Assembly (NCBI GenBank): GCA_947627575.1
Contig: CANQWN010000005.1
Span: 1-64,000, forward strand
Direction: 5' to 3'
DNA: 64,000 nt
DNA from: an uncultured Clostridia bacterium
GTDB lineage: Bacteria > Bacillota > Clostridia > Christensenellales > Borkfalkiaceae
Shown here: positions 26,748 to 35,780 of the stretch, in pieces
Numbering within the stretch: the stretch's first letter is position 1
How the letters are laid out: each line of letters opens with the position of its first letter
Notes under the pieces: model-generated
Told to the model about the DNA's origin: nothing
What the model saw: only the letters and a program-made list of their open reading frames with translations
The model's database searches: none
Made by a program: the position numbers and the translations under genes

Positions 26748-27335
26748 ATGGACAAATTTAAGGATATATTAAAACTTTTTCTCATTTCATTGAAGATAGG
26801 GCTTTTCACGTTCGGCGGCGGCTACGGCATGCTGGCGCTTATAGAGCACGAATTTACCGAAAAGAGGAATTATCTTTCCGCGGAGGAATTTGCCGATATG
26901 GTTGCCATAGCGGAATCCACCCCGGGACCGATAGCGATAAACGCCGCAACCTATACGGGCTATAAGCGCGCGGGCTTTTTCGGGGCGTTGGCGGCTACGT
27001 TGGGGGTATGCATACCGTCGTTTATTATAATCTTCGTCATATCCCTGTTTTTCAACGCGTTTTTATCGTACAAGATAGTGCAATACGCCTTTCGCGGCGT
27101 GCAGGCGTGCGTGATATTTCTTATACTGTACACGGGCGTAAAAACTTTTATAAAGCTGAAAAAGACGCCGTTCGGGATAGCGGTCATGTGCGTCACGTTC
27201 GCGTGTATGACGCTGTTGGGACTGTTCGCCGTCGATTTTTCTTCGGTGTTCTACATTCTGATAAGCGGCGCGGCGGGGCTTTTCGTATATCTCGCCGGGC
27301 TGGTTGCGGCAAGGATAAAGAGGGGGAAGAAATGA
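26748..27335 (+). CDS. Chromate transporter, N-terminal half type
   Basis: 195 residues of the short-chain CHR family. FTFGGGYGMLALIEHEF, then the conserved AIAESTPGPIAINAATYTGY, then several membrane spans (LGVCIPSFIIIFVISLFF and others). Short-chain ChrA proteins work as pairs encoded by adjacent genes. Substrate is chromate by name, but many gut homologues have no proven substrate. It overlaps the next gene by 4 bp. Confidence 0.92.
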   Translation: MDKFKDILKLFLISLKIGLFTFGGGYGMLALIEHEFTEKRNYLSAEEFADMVAIAESTPGPIAINAATYTGYKRAGFFGALAATLGVCIPSFIIIFVISLFFNAFLSYKIVQYAFRGVQACVIFLILYTGVKTFIKLKKTPFGIAVMCVTFACMTLLGLFAVDFSSVFYILISGAAGLFVYLAGLVAARIKRGKK

Positions 27336-27904
27336 TTTACGCAAAGCTGTTTCTCGTTTTCCTCAAAATAGGCGCCGTTTCGTTCGGCGGCGGCTACGGT
27401 ATGATATCCCTCATCCGCGAATCCGTGCTGGAATACGGCTGGCTGACGGAAGAAAAGTTTCTCGATTTCATTGCCGTTTCGGAATCCACCCCGGGACCGC
27501 TTGCGGTAAATATGGCAACTTTCATAGGCGCGTCGCAGGCGGGGATAGGGGGCGCGCTTGTCGCCACTTTGGGCGTGGTTCTGCCGTCGTTTGCCGTATT
27601 GCTTGTCGTCTCCGCGGTTTTGGGCAACATACTTAAATATGCGGGCGTAAAAGCCGTGTTGGGCGGCATAAGACCGGCGGTTACCGCAATGATACTTTCC
27701 ACAGCCGTCCTGATGGCGGCGCCGCTGTTCTTCGGCGCGGACAGCGTATACGGCGAGTTTTCCTTCAAATGGAAAAATGTTGCCGTGTTCGCCGCGGTGG
27801 CGGCGCTTTGGCTGTTTTTCAAAATAGTTTTAAGGCGCAACATTCCGCCCGTGTTGCTGATAATCTTTTCCGCGGCGGCGGGCATTGCGGTTTATTCGTT
27901 GTGA
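27332..27904 (+). CDS. Chromate transporter, second half
   Basis: 190 residues from ATG 27332, which overlaps the stop of the first half; the longer track ORF reads back through it in another frame. VSFGGGYGMISLIRE, then AVSESTPGPLAVNMATFIGA and about five membrane spans. It forms the antiparallel partner of the preceding protein. Confidence 0.92.
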   Translation: MIYAKLFLVFLKIGAVSFGGGYGMISLIRESVLEYGWLTEEKFLDFIAVSESTPGPLAVNMATFIGASQAGIGGALVATLGVVLPSFAVLLVVSAVLGNILKYAGVKAVLGGIRPAVTAMILSTAVLMAAPLFFGADSVYGEFSFKWKNVAVFAAVAALWLFFKIVLRRNIPPVLLIIFSAAAGIAVYSL

Positions 27905-27913
27905 AAGTATCGT

Positions 27914-27942
27914 TTGACGGGTGCGGCGATATGTAGTATAAT
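27914..27942 (+). promoter_or_regulatory. Promoter of YwaF-like gene
   Basis: TTGACG (27914-27919), 17 bp, TATAAT (27937-27942). The start codon is only 9 bp after the -10, so the transcript would be nearly leaderless. Confidence 0.8.
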
Positions 27943-27951
27943 TATGCGGAT

Positions 27952-29343
27952 ATGTTTCTGCATTACGGTATTGCTGTTATAGGCGGGCTTGCCGCCGCGC
28001 TTTTTCTGCTTGCGTTTTACGTCTTTCGCAAAAATATGTACGCGGCGGCGGAAAAGGGGCTTTCGGTTGCGCTTGCCCTCCTTTCCGCATTCGTCTATTT
28101 CTGCGATTACGACGCGCTTTCGCGGCTGTTCGCAGGCGAAAGCCTTTCAGGCGCGTTCTGCGGCGTTTCCGCGGGATTTATCTGTCTGTGGCTTACCGCC
28201 GCGGGCGGAATATTTTTGTTGCTGTATCCGTTCTTTGCGGAAAAAACCGTTTGGGCGCAACCCCTGATAGCGTTGCCCCTCGCGGCATATGCGCTGGACG
28301 CCGCCTTTCTAAACGATTTTATCGCCGCGTTCTGCGGGCACGGCGCGGGCGAATGGTGCTACCGTTCAATCCTCATTGCGGCGCAAACGGGGCTTGGGTT
28401 TGGCTATTCGCTGTTCGCGCTTGTCACCCGCGCGGGGCGTTTGCGGGGGACGTTCTGCGTCCGCACGCTTTTTGCGGCGGTGGGGATGCTTGTCTGCTGT
28501 CTGCCGCACTATACTTTTCAACTTATCTTTGATCCGCGCAGGTATACGGCGTTCGTAAAGCCGTTCGGCGCGTTGCACCTCGTATATGTGCTTCCCGCCG
28601 CGGTTATTGCGGCGGCGCTTTGGGCGGGACTGCGCAAAAGAGATGAGGCGGAAAAGCGCGCGGTACTGCTTTATTACGCGCTTGCGGGGCTGTACGGCTA
28701 CGTACTTGTGCAAAAGATGCCGCTTTTCCGTGCGGAAAGCATTTCCGTCCTGCCGTTGCATCTGTGCAACCTGATGATGTATCTTTCGCCGCTGTGCGTC
28801 GCTTTCAACCTGAAAAAGCTGTATTCTTTCGTATATTATTTCGGCATATTAGGCGCGCTTGTTGCGCTGTGCACGCCCATATTCGCGCAGGAACCCTACA
28901 CGGGCACGGTGTTCTATTACACCACCGTGCACTATTTCCGCCATCATTACGCCGCGCTGTGCGTGCCCGTTGCGGCGGTTGCAACGGGGCTGTTCCCGCG
29001 CCCGCGGTTAAAGGATTTCCCCGTCGCGGCGATAATTTTCACGGCGTATTTCGCCGTCGTTTTGGTATGCGACGTTGTGCTTGTAAATTTCGACGCCAAG
29101 GTGGATTTTTTCTTCCTGAACTATTCTTTCGTGGCGGAAAAGTTGGGCGCGTTAGGCGCGTTTTTAAGGAAGTTTGTTTTCACCCTCAAAGGCGGCGGGC
29201 TTAATTTTGTTTTCTATCCGCTGTATCAGGCGGCGTGCTATGTCGCCGCGCTTGCGTTCGGGTTGGCTTCGGGCGCGGTTTACTCGCTTTTGGCAAAACT
29301 CCGCCGCGCGGTAAAACGGCGTTCGGCGCAACATAGCGGCTGA
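27952..29343 (+). CDS. YwaF/TMEM164-like multi-pass membrane protein
   Basis: 463 residues with about 11 hydrophobic spans. The region LPLHLCNLMMYLSPLCVAF is the best family mark (YwaF/TMEM164-like). It begins directly with a membrane segment (MFLHYGIAVIGGLAAALFLLAF) and ends in a basic cytoplasmic tail. Function of bacterial members is unknown. The promoter leaves almost no 5' leader and there is no ribosome site. The gene is GC-rich and host-like. Confidence 0.7.
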   Translation: MFLHYGIAVIGGLAAALFLLAFYVFRKNMYAAAEKGLSVALALLSAFVYFCDYDALSRLFAGESLSGAFCGVSAGFICLWLTAAGGIFLLLYPFFAEKTVWAQPLIALPLAAYALDAAFLNDFIAAFCGHGAGEWCYRSILIAAQTGLGFGYSLFALVTRAGRLRGTFCVRTLFAAVGMLVCCLPHYTFQLIFDPRRYTAFVKPFGALHLVYVLPAAVIAAALWAGLRKRDEAEKRAVLLYYALAGLYGYVLVQKMPLFRAESISVLPLHLCNLMMYLSPLCVAFNLKKLYSFVYYFGILGALVALCTPIFAQEPYTGTVFYYTTVHYFRHHYAALCVPVAAVATGLFPRPRLKDFPVAAIIFTAYFAVVLVCDVVLVNFDAKVDFFFLNYSFVAEKLGALGAFLRKFVFTLKGGGLNFVFYPLYQAACYVAALAFGLASGAVYSLLAKLRRAVKRRSAQHSG

Positions 29344-29419
29344 AGGGCGCGACGGGCGGAGGCAAGCCGTAGGTTTACGGGAATTGTATGCGCGCGGACG
29401 TAAAATTTTAAAATGGGTA

Positions 29420-29448
29420 TTGCATTTTTTTGCCGTCTGTGGTATAAT
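29420..29448 (+). promoter_or_regulatory. Promoter of KDPG aldolase gene
   Basis: TTGCAT (29420-29425), 17 bp, TATAAT (29443-29448); 40 bp later the start codon with CGGAGGAAA. Confidence 0.82.
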
Positions 29449-29487
29449 TATCAAGCCTAAAATAAATGTATTTCGGAGGAAAATTAA

Positions 29488-30108
29488 ATGACTCAAGAAC
29501 AGTTGATTGAAAAAATCAAGCAAACAAAGATAGTTCCCGTCGTAGTGCTGAACAGCATAGAGGAAACTTTGCCCAAAATGCAGGCGTTGGTGGAAGGCGG
29601 TTTGCCCTGCGCGGAAATAACTTTCCGCACGGCTTGCGCGGCGGAAGCCATTGCGCTTACCGTTAAAAAGTATCCCGATATGCTTGTCGGCGCGGGCACG
29701 GTAATAAACAGGGAGCAGTGCGAAAAGGCGATTGCCGCGGGCAGCAAATTTATCGTATCCCCCGGCTTTTCCGAAGAGGTTGCGGATTGCTGCAAGGAAC
29801 ACGGAATGCTTTATCTGCCCGGCATAGTTACCCCCACGGAAGCTATGGCGGCAATTGCAAAGGGGCTTACCACGCTTAAATTTTTCCCCGCTTCCAACTA
29901 TGGCGGACTTAAAACGATAAAGGCGATTTGCGCGGCGTTCCCTTACCTGCACATAATGCCCACGGGCGGCATAAACGAATCGAACATTCTCGAATATCTC
30001 GCATACGACAAGATTATAGCTTGCGGAGGCAGCTGGATGATGAGCGGCACCCCCGAAGAGATAAAGGCGAAAACGGCGGCTGCCGTAGAGCTTGTCAAAA
30101 ACGCATAA
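29488..30108 (+). CDS. eda: KDPG / 4-hydroxy-2-oxoglutarate aldolase
   Basis: 206 residues, normal length. IVPVVVLNSIEET, the catalytic Glu region CAEITFRT (~43-50), VGAGTVINREQCEKAI, and the Schiff-base lysine in LKFFPAS (~132). It splits 2-keto-3-deoxy-6-phosphogluconate to pyruvate and glyceraldehyde 3-phosphate. With the gluconate 5-dehydrogenase-like SDR at 11.4 kb it points to hexuronate/gluconate use. Confidence 0.93.
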   Translation: MTQEQLIEKIKQTKIVPVVVLNSIEETLPKMQALVEGGLPCAEITFRTACAAEAIALTVKKYPDMLVGAGTVINREQCEKAIAAGSKFIVSPGFSEEVADCCKEHGMLYLPGIVTPTEAMAAIAKGLTTLKFFPASNYGGLKTIKAICAAFPYLHIMPTGGINESNILEYLAYDKIIACGGSWMMSGTPEEIKAKTAAAVELVKNA

Positions 30109-30114
30109 AATATA

Positions 30115-30207
30115 AAAAAATCCCCCTGCCCCGCAGGGGGGGGCGGCACGCCCGTGCGCACGGGCGCAAAATAAAATTTACGGCGCGGCGTACAGCCGCG
30201 CTTTTTT
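30115..30207 (+). terminator. Hairpin series ending in a terminator
   Basis: Three stems in a row: CCCCCTG/CAGGGGG, GCCCGTG/CACGGGC, and GCGCGGC-GTACA-GCCGCGC followed by TTTTTT (30183-30207). The last is a standard terminator. Confidence 0.8.
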
Positions 30208-30231
30208 ATTGCCCAAAATGTCCGCCGCATA

Positions 30232-30260
30232 TTGACTTTGATGGCGAAATATGCTAAAAT
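30232..30260 (+). promoter_or_regulatory. Promoter of GH13/glgB operon
   Basis: TTGACT (30232-30237), 17 bp, TAAAAT (30255-30260). It overlaps the first codons of the track ORF, showing that the true start is the downstream ATG at 30295. Confidence 0.8.
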
Positions 30261-30294
30261 TAAGCGTGCAAACAGTTTAACGAGGGTTTTTTAC

Positions 30295-32334
30295 ATGATA
30301 AACAGGCGCGCTATATTTGCCGACGAAACAACTGACTTCAAAACGCCTTACGAACCTGTATCGGGAGACAGGGTTACGCTTACTTTACGCACGCTGTCTA
30401 ACGACGTGCTGCGCGCATATGTCGTAATCAACGGGATAAAGAGGGTTATGACAAAAGTTGTTAGCGGCGACAATTTCGATTTTTACAGGATGTCGTTTAC
30501 CTGCACCGAAAAGCCCGTAAGCTATCACTTCGTGCTTTACGACGAGGACGACAAGGTGATATACAACCGGCTGGGCTGCCTTGAAAACGCGCAACCCGAA
30601 TACGATTTTTCGTTTACGCCCGGCTTTAAAGTTCCCGATTGGGCGAAGGGCGCGGTTTTTTATCAGATATTTACTGACCGTTTCTGCAACGGCGAACCCG
30701 CCAACGACGTGTGCGACGGGGAATATTATTACACGGGCGGGCACGCCAAACACATAGAGGAGTGGGGCAAGTATCCCGACGAGCTTGACGTACGCTGTTT
30801 TTACGGCGGCGACTTGCAGGGCGTAATGCAAAAGCTGGATTATTTGCAGGAACTCGGCGTGGAAGCTATCTACTTCAATCCGCTGTTCGTCTCTCCTTCC
30901 AACCACAAGTACGACACGCAGGATTACGACCATATCGACCCGCACCTTGCGGTTATAGAGGAAGACTGCGACCACAGGATGTTGCATTGGGAGCAGAACA
31001 ACGGGTATGCCGCGCGATATATAAAGCGCGTAACTTCAAAGATAAATCTCGAAAAAAGCAACGAATATTTCGCCTCTCTCGTCAAGGAAATCCACAGGCG
31101 CGGTATGCGCGTGGTGATAGACGGCGTGTTCAATCATTGCGGCTCTTTCAACAAATGGATGGACAGGGAGGGAATATATCTCGGCAAAAAGGGCTATGAA
31201 TACGGCGCGTACCAATCAGTTTCCAGCCCTTACCGCAATTATTTCAAATTCGATAAACCCAACGAGGCGAAAAGCGATTACGAGGGGTGGTGGGATTTTC
31301 CCACTTTGCCGAAGCTGAATTACGAACACAGCGCCGAGCTGGAAGATTATATTCTTTCCACGGGCGCAAAATGGGTTTCGGAACCTTTCTGCGTGGACGG
31401 TTGGCGCCTCGACGTGGCGGCGGATTTGGGGCACAGCCCGCGATACAATCATTTGTTCTGGCGCAATTTCCGCGAAAAGGTGCGCGCCGCCAACCCCGAA
31501 GCGTTTATCTTCGCGGAACATTACGGCAACCCCGAAAGCTGGTTCAACGGCAAGGAATGGGATTCCGTGATGAATTACGACGCGTTTATGGAACCCGTCT
31601 CCTATTTTCTGACGGGTATGGAAAAGCACAGCGAAGCGTTTGACGCGGCAAAACTTTGGGACGGGAAGCAGTTTTTCGCGGCTATGGCTAAAAATATGGC
31701 TAAATTCCAAAGACCCGCTTTGGATTCCGCTTTAAACCAGCTTTCCAATCACGACCATTCGCGCTTCCTTACAAGAACAAACGGCACGGTGGGCACTTTA
31801 AAGACTATGGGACCGCACGCCGCGGCGTACGGAACAGACCGCCGCACGATGGGGCTTGCGGTGCTTATACAGATGACGTGGCCCGGCTCTCCCGGAATAT
31901 ACTACGGCGACGAGGCGGGGCAAGTTGGCTGGACCGACCCGGACAGCCGCCGCACCTATCCTTGGGGACATGAGGACCAGAGGATGATTGATTTCCACAA
32001 GGCGCTTACGCAGTTGAGGAAATCCGTCCATTGCATAAGGATGGGCAGTATAAAGGCTTTGGACGGCGGCGAGGGCTATATATGTTACGGCAGGTTCGAT
32101 AAAGAGGACTGCATTGCGGTGGTGATAAATTGCACCGACGAGGAAAAATCGCTTGCCGTCCCCGTCTGGGAAATGCAGGTGCCCACGGGCGTAACCATGT
32201 ACCGCGCGTTGCAGTGCGGCGGCTACGATTTCGTAATGGACGACAAACCCTGCGCAGTAAAACACGGCAGATTGTTTTTAACTCTGCCGGCAAAAAGCGG
32301 TTGCGTCTACCGCTATAATTACAATCAGGAATAG
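30295..32334 (+). CDS. GH13 neopullulanase / cyclomaltodextrinase-like enzyme
   Basis: 679 residues from ATG 30295, chosen because the promoter lies inside the longer track ORF. An N-terminal beta domain (~1-110) precedes the (beta/alpha)8 barrel starting GAVFYQIFTDRFCNG. Catalytic residues visible: nucleophile Asp in DGWRLDVAAD, acid Glu in FAEHYGN, and the third Asp in SNHDHSR. No signal peptide, so cytoplasmic: it would trim imported maltodextrin or cyclodextrin, or glycogen. It is followed after 39 bp by glgB. Confidence 0.88.
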   Translation: MINRRAIFADETTDFKTPYEPVSGDRVTLTLRTLSNDVLRAYVVINGIKRVMTKVVSGDNFDFYRMSFTCTEKPVSYHFVLYDEDDKVIYNRLGCLENAQPEYDFSFTPGFKVPDWAKGAVFYQIFTDRFCNGEPANDVCDGEYYYTGGHAKHIEEWGKYPDELDVRCFYGGDLQGVMQKLDYLQELGVEAIYFNPLFVSPSNHKYDTQDYDHIDPHLAVIEEDCDHRMLHWEQNNGYAARYIKRVTSKINLEKSNEYFASLVKEIHRRGMRVVIDGVFNHCGSFNKWMDREGIYLGKKGYEYGAYQSVSSPYRNYFKFDKPNEAKSDYEGWWDFPTLPKLNYEHSAELEDYILSTGAKWVSEPFCVDGWRLDVAADLGHSPRYNHLFWRNFREKVRAANPEAFIFAEHYGNPESWFNGKEWDSVMNYDAFMEPVSYFLTGMEKHSEAFDAAKLWDGKQFFAAMAKNMAKFQRPALDSALNQLSNHDHSRFLTRTNGTVGTLKTMGPHAAAYGTDRRTMGLAVLIQMTWPGSPGIYYGDEAGQVGWTDPDSRRTYPWGHEDQRMIDFHKALTQLRKSVHCIRMGSIKALDGGEGYICYGRFDKEDCIAVVINCTDEEKSLAVPVWEMQVPTGVTMYRALQCGGYDFVMDDKPCAVKHGRLFLTLPAKSGCVYRYNYNQE

Positions 32335-32373
32335 TGCGTTTAACGCTATCAATATGTTTAAGGGGATATAGAG

Positions 32374-34377
32374 ATGATTGACAGGTTTTTCGGCGATTTG
32401 GACAGGTATCTGTTCCATAACGGCACACATTACCGGCTTTATGAAAAGATGGGCGCGCATTTGCGCGAGGAAAACGGCGTTTGGGGCGTGCATTTCGTGC
32501 TGTGGGCGCCCAACGCCCGCGCGGTATGCGTCGTTTCGGACGGCAACGGCTGGACGCCGTGGCGCGACATTATGGAAAAGGTGGACGACGCCATATGGGA
32601 ACTTTTCGTGCCCGGCATGTGCGAGGGGGTAAAGTATAAATATCTCATTGTGCGCGCCGACGGAAGCGAAGTGGAAAAAATAGACCCGTACGCGTTCCGT
32701 TCGGAACTGCGCCCCAACAACGCGTCCATAGTTGCCGACCTCGACAGGTACGCGTGGGGCGATGAGGAATGGCGCAAAGCCCGCCACGACGAAAACTTCC
32801 TCGAAAAGCCAATGGCTATCTACGAGGTGCATCTCGGTAGCTGGAAGAAAGACCTTGAAAAATGGTGGGACGAGGACAAGTACCTCGATTACCGCCGTCT
32901 CGCGCACGAATTGTGCGAATATGTTCAATATATGGGCTATACCCACGTAGAAGTTATGGGTATATGCGAATATCCCTTCGACCCCTCGTGGGGGTATCAG
33001 GTTACGGGTTATTTTTCGCCCACGTCCCGCTACGGCACGCCCGACGATTTTATGTATTTCGTAGACTATATGCATAAAAACGGCATAGGCGTCATTTTAG
33101 ACTGGGTTCCCGCGCACTTCCCCAAAGACGATTTCGGGCTTGCCAACTTCGACGGCACGCCGCTTTACGAATATGCGGATCCCCTCCGCGCGGAATATCC
33201 CGAATGGGGCACCAAAGCGTTTGATTTGGGCAAGAAGGAAGTTTCCAACTTCCTGATAGCTTCGGCGTTTTTCTGGGTGAACAGATACCATATCGACGCG
33301 TTGAGGGTGGACGCGGTTGCGGCAATGCTGTATAACAGTTTCGGGCGCGACCAATGGCGCCCCAACGCCGGCGGCGGGAACGAAAACGACGAAAGTTTTG
33401 AATTTTTCCGCCATCTCAACAGCGTACTCCGCCAGCGTACGGACGCGTTTTTAATTGCGGAAGATTCTTCGCAAATACAGGGCATAACCGCGCCCGCTAA
33501 AAACGGCGGGCTGGGCTTCGGACTTAAATGGAATATGGGTTGGATGAACGATACCCTTACCTATATGAAGAAAGACCCCATCTATCGACCCTATCACCAC
33601 TGGCTGATGACGCATACTTTCGATTATATCTTCAACGAAAATTACGTGCTTGTGCTTTCCCACGACGAAGTTGTGTACGGCAAGGGCAGTATGTATAACA
33701 AATTCCCCGGCAACAAGATGGATAAGTTGGGCAGTTTGAAAGTGTGCTACACTATGATGTTCGGGCATCCGGGCAAAAAACTGCTGTTTATGGGGCAGGA
33801 TTTCGGGCAGGAAAACGAGTGGAACTTCCGCACCAGCCTCGATTGGCACCTCTGCGACGACGAGGGGCACCGCGACGTTATGAACTGCTACCGCGCTTTG
33901 TTGCACCTGTATAAAACCCGCCCCGTTTTGCATAACGACTGCGGCGGACCCAAAACTTTCGAGTGGATAAACAGCGGGGATTACAGCAGAAATATCTTCA
34001 CGTTTATAAGGCGCAACCCGTGGAACTATAACAACGCGCTTATTTTCGTATGTAACTTCGCACCCGTGGACAGGTGGGATATGGGCGTGGGCGCGCCCGT
34101 TCCCGGCACATATAACAGGATTTTCACCACCTATCCGGACGGCACGCCTCTGCAGATACAAACCTGCGAAGAGCTGTGCGACGGCAGACCTTATAAACTT
34201 AAATTCGACCTTCGCCCCTTCGAGGCGGCTATATTCGAGGTGCCTTATATCGAAAGCACCCCGGAAGAGCTGGCAGAGGAAAAGAAAGTGCGTTCGGACA
34301 TAAAACGCAGGCACAGGGCGGCTAAAAACGATAACTCGCATATACCGCAGGTTCCTCCCAAAACGGAAGAAAAATAA
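32374..34377 (+). CDS. glgB: 1,4-alpha-glucan branching enzyme
   Basis: 667 residues. CBM48-type N-terminus (VHFVLWAPNARAVCVVSDGNGW), then the GH13 barrel with YEVHLGSW, DPSWGYQVTGYFSPTSRYGTP, nucleophile in DALRVDAVA, acid Glu in FLIAEDSS and LSHDEVVYGKGS. The C-terminal beta domain is followed by a short charged tail (RRHRAAKNDN). It makes alpha-1,6 branches in glycogen. No glgA/C/P genes are near; pairing with the neopullulanase suggests coordinated branching and debranching. Confidence 0.94.
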   Translation: MIDRFFGDLDRYLFHNGTHYRLYEKMGAHLREENGVWGVHFVLWAPNARAVCVVSDGNGWTPWRDIMEKVDDAIWELFVPGMCEGVKYKYLIVRADGSEVEKIDPYAFRSELRPNNASIVADLDRYAWGDEEWRKARHDENFLEKPMAIYEVHLGSWKKDLEKWWDEDKYLDYRRLAHELCEYVQYMGYTHVEVMGICEYPFDPSWGYQVTGYFSPTSRYGTPDDFMYFVDYMHKNGIGVILDWVPAHFPKDDFGLANFDGTPLYEYADPLRAEYPEWGTKAFDLGKKEVSNFLIASAFFWVNRYHIDALRVDAVAAMLYNSFGRDQWRPNAGGGNENDESFEFFRHLNSVLRQRTDAFLIAEDSSQIQGITAPAKNGGLGFGLKWNMGWMNDTLTYMKKDPIYRPYHHWLMTHTFDYIFNENYVLVLSHDEVVYGKGSMYNKFPGNKMDKLGSLKVCYTMMFGHPGKKLLFMGQDFGQENEWNFRTSLDWHLCDDEGHRDVMNCYRALLHLYKTRPVLHNDCGGPKTFEWINSGDYSRNIFTFIRRNPWNYNNALIFVCNFAPVDRWDMGVGAPVPGTYNRIFTTYPDGTPLQIQTCEELCDGRPYKLKFDLRPFEAAIFEVPYIESTPEELAEEKKVRSDIKRRHRAAKNDNSHIPQVPPKTEEK

Positions 34378-34384
34378 TTCAGGC

Positions 34385-34414
34385 GGGCGCGGCGTAAAGC
34401 CGCGCCCGTATTTT
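34385..34414 (+). terminator. Terminator after glgB
   Basis: GGGCGCGGC-GTAAA-GCCGCGCCC followed by GTATTTT. Confidence 0.85.
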
Positions 34415-34580
34415 AACGCGCAAAATTTTATTCGCCGCCGCGCCGTCCCGTCCCGCTTTCTTTGCGGTTGCAATTAAAAAAATTTGCTTTGCAAGCGTAA
34501 TCGTTTGACAACCCGAAATATATTTTATATAATATTTAGGCTGTTTGAAAAAACGGTTGATTGATTTTGCTTAATTTTAT

Positions 34581-34657
34581 GCGCCATTAGCTCAACTGGA
34601 TAGAGCGTTGGTCTACGGAACCAAAGGCTAGGGATTCGAATTCCTTATGGCGCACCA
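34581..34657 (+). tRNA. tRNA-Arg (ACG)
   Basis: GCGCCAT/ATGGCGC acceptor stem, D-arm TAGCTCAACTGGATAGAGC, anticodon stem TTGGT/ACCAA with loop CTACGGA (anticodon ACG, read as ICG), T-loop TTCGAAT, and encoded CCA. It marks the left edge of a defence and mobile region, a common insertion landmark. Confidence 0.96.
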
Positions 34658-34697
34658 AGACCAACCTAATTCGAACCGAGTTGGGTTGGTCTTTTTC
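34657..34697 (+). terminator. Terminator of tRNA-Arg
   Basis: AAGACCAACC...GGTTGGTCTTTTT directly after the CCA end. Confidence 0.9.
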
Positions 34698-34796
34698 TAT
34701 ATTTGAGAGGTGAGCGGGTAGGTTAGAAAGTTTAACCTATTGAAACTTAAATTCGTCTCGCCTATAAAGAATAAACAGAAAATATAAATTTAACTT

Positions 34797-35765
34797 TTAA
34801 AAAGGTATTTCACCGTCATCGTCAAAATTTGATATATTACTTTCTTCCCATACTATCATTGATTTTAATTCTTCTCTATTTCTTATATCTAATAAAATAC
34901 CATTTTCATCAAATAAATTTTCAGACAGTTTTAATATTTGCTTTTTTATAAGAGTGGTTTTCGTATAAACCCTTACCTTATCAGGTGCTTCTTGACTTAT
35001 TTCAAATCCCAATAACTCCATAAATTCATCAATTGTACCTATATCATTCAAATATAAGAATGATTTGGTTAATCCCAAATAATTTCTTATTATTTGCAAA
35101 GGAAATTTGTTCACTAATACAGAGCAGTTAAATTTTTCTCTGAACTGTTCCTGTTCCCGAATAAAATCCGAAAATACAGTTTTTATATTATCCGTAGTTT
35201 CTTGTAAATCATTTATGGTTGTCGAACTTGTAATCTTGGCTTCATTTTCTAACAAGCGTTGAAACATACCCGCAAATTGGAGCTTAATGTTTTCAATAAT
35301 ATCGCTTGTGTTTTCAAAAGGTATTATAGGATTTTTTATTTTCGCTTGTCTCAATTCTGCGATAAATTCGTGGATTTTTATATTGTCCGCAAACGCGGGC
35401 ATAAACTCCCCGTTATCTTTATTTTTTAAATAAGTCGTATTTTCCAAATAAACGTCTTTCATTATGAAAATAAAGATTTTCTTTCTGTCCCTCATTGCGG
35501 CATTAAGTTCATTCATCGTTATGGAATTATTATTATCAGCAGAAGAAGAACCGAAATGATTGCCTATTATGCAAATCAAAATATCACAATTTTGTATTTC
35601 GTTATAACAATCTTTTTCTAACGTTTCGTTCTGTGTATAAGTAACGCCCGCCCTCTCGTGCATAACAGGGTCGTATCCCAAACTCTTGATAAAATCAGCG
35701 ATAGCACTTCTTTCCTGTCTTAAATCATAGTATGTGGAACTAATAAATATCTTCGGTACTGCCAT
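34797..35765 (-). CDS. DUF4062 domain protein
   Basis: 322 residues. The N-terminal ~150 residues match DUF4062: KIFISSTYYDLRQERSAIADFIKSLGYDPV, then a Rossmann-like CDILICIIGNHFG strand and turn. The C-terminal half is helical with coiled-coil-like stretches (IENIKLQFAGMFQRLLENEAKI). DUF4062 proteins often occur in defence loci and are fused to or located next to effectors; the biochemical role is not established. It is last in the operon, 15 bp after the HNH gene, so it is probably part of this restriction system or an add-on module. Confidence 0.82.
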   Translation of the reverse strand: MAVPKIFISSTYYDLRQERSAIADFIKSLGYDPVMHERAGVTYTQNETLEKDCYNEIQNCDILICIIGNHFGSSSADNNNSITMNELNAAMRDRKKIFIFIMKDVYLENTTYLKNKDNGEFMPAFADNIKIHEFIAELRQAKIKNPIIPFENTSDIIENIKLQFAGMFQRLLENEAKITSSTTINDLQETTDNIKTVFSDFIREQEQFREKFNCSVLVNKFPLQIIRNYLGLTKSFLYLNDIGTIDEFMELLGFEISQEAPDKVRVYTKTTLIKKQILKLSENLFDENGILLDIRNREELKSMIVWEESNISNFDDDGEIPF

Positions 35766-35780
35766 ATTTTTTCTCCTTAT

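Noticed and set aside
27008-27331. N-terminal extension of the second chromate transporter half
   Set aside because: It is a shadow of the first half in another frame; the ATG at 27332 overlaps the stop codon of the first gene.
30115-30142. G8 tract as a second phase-variable site
   Set aside because: The G run is the right arm of a CCCCCTG/CAGGGGG hairpin between genes, not within a promoter or reading frame.
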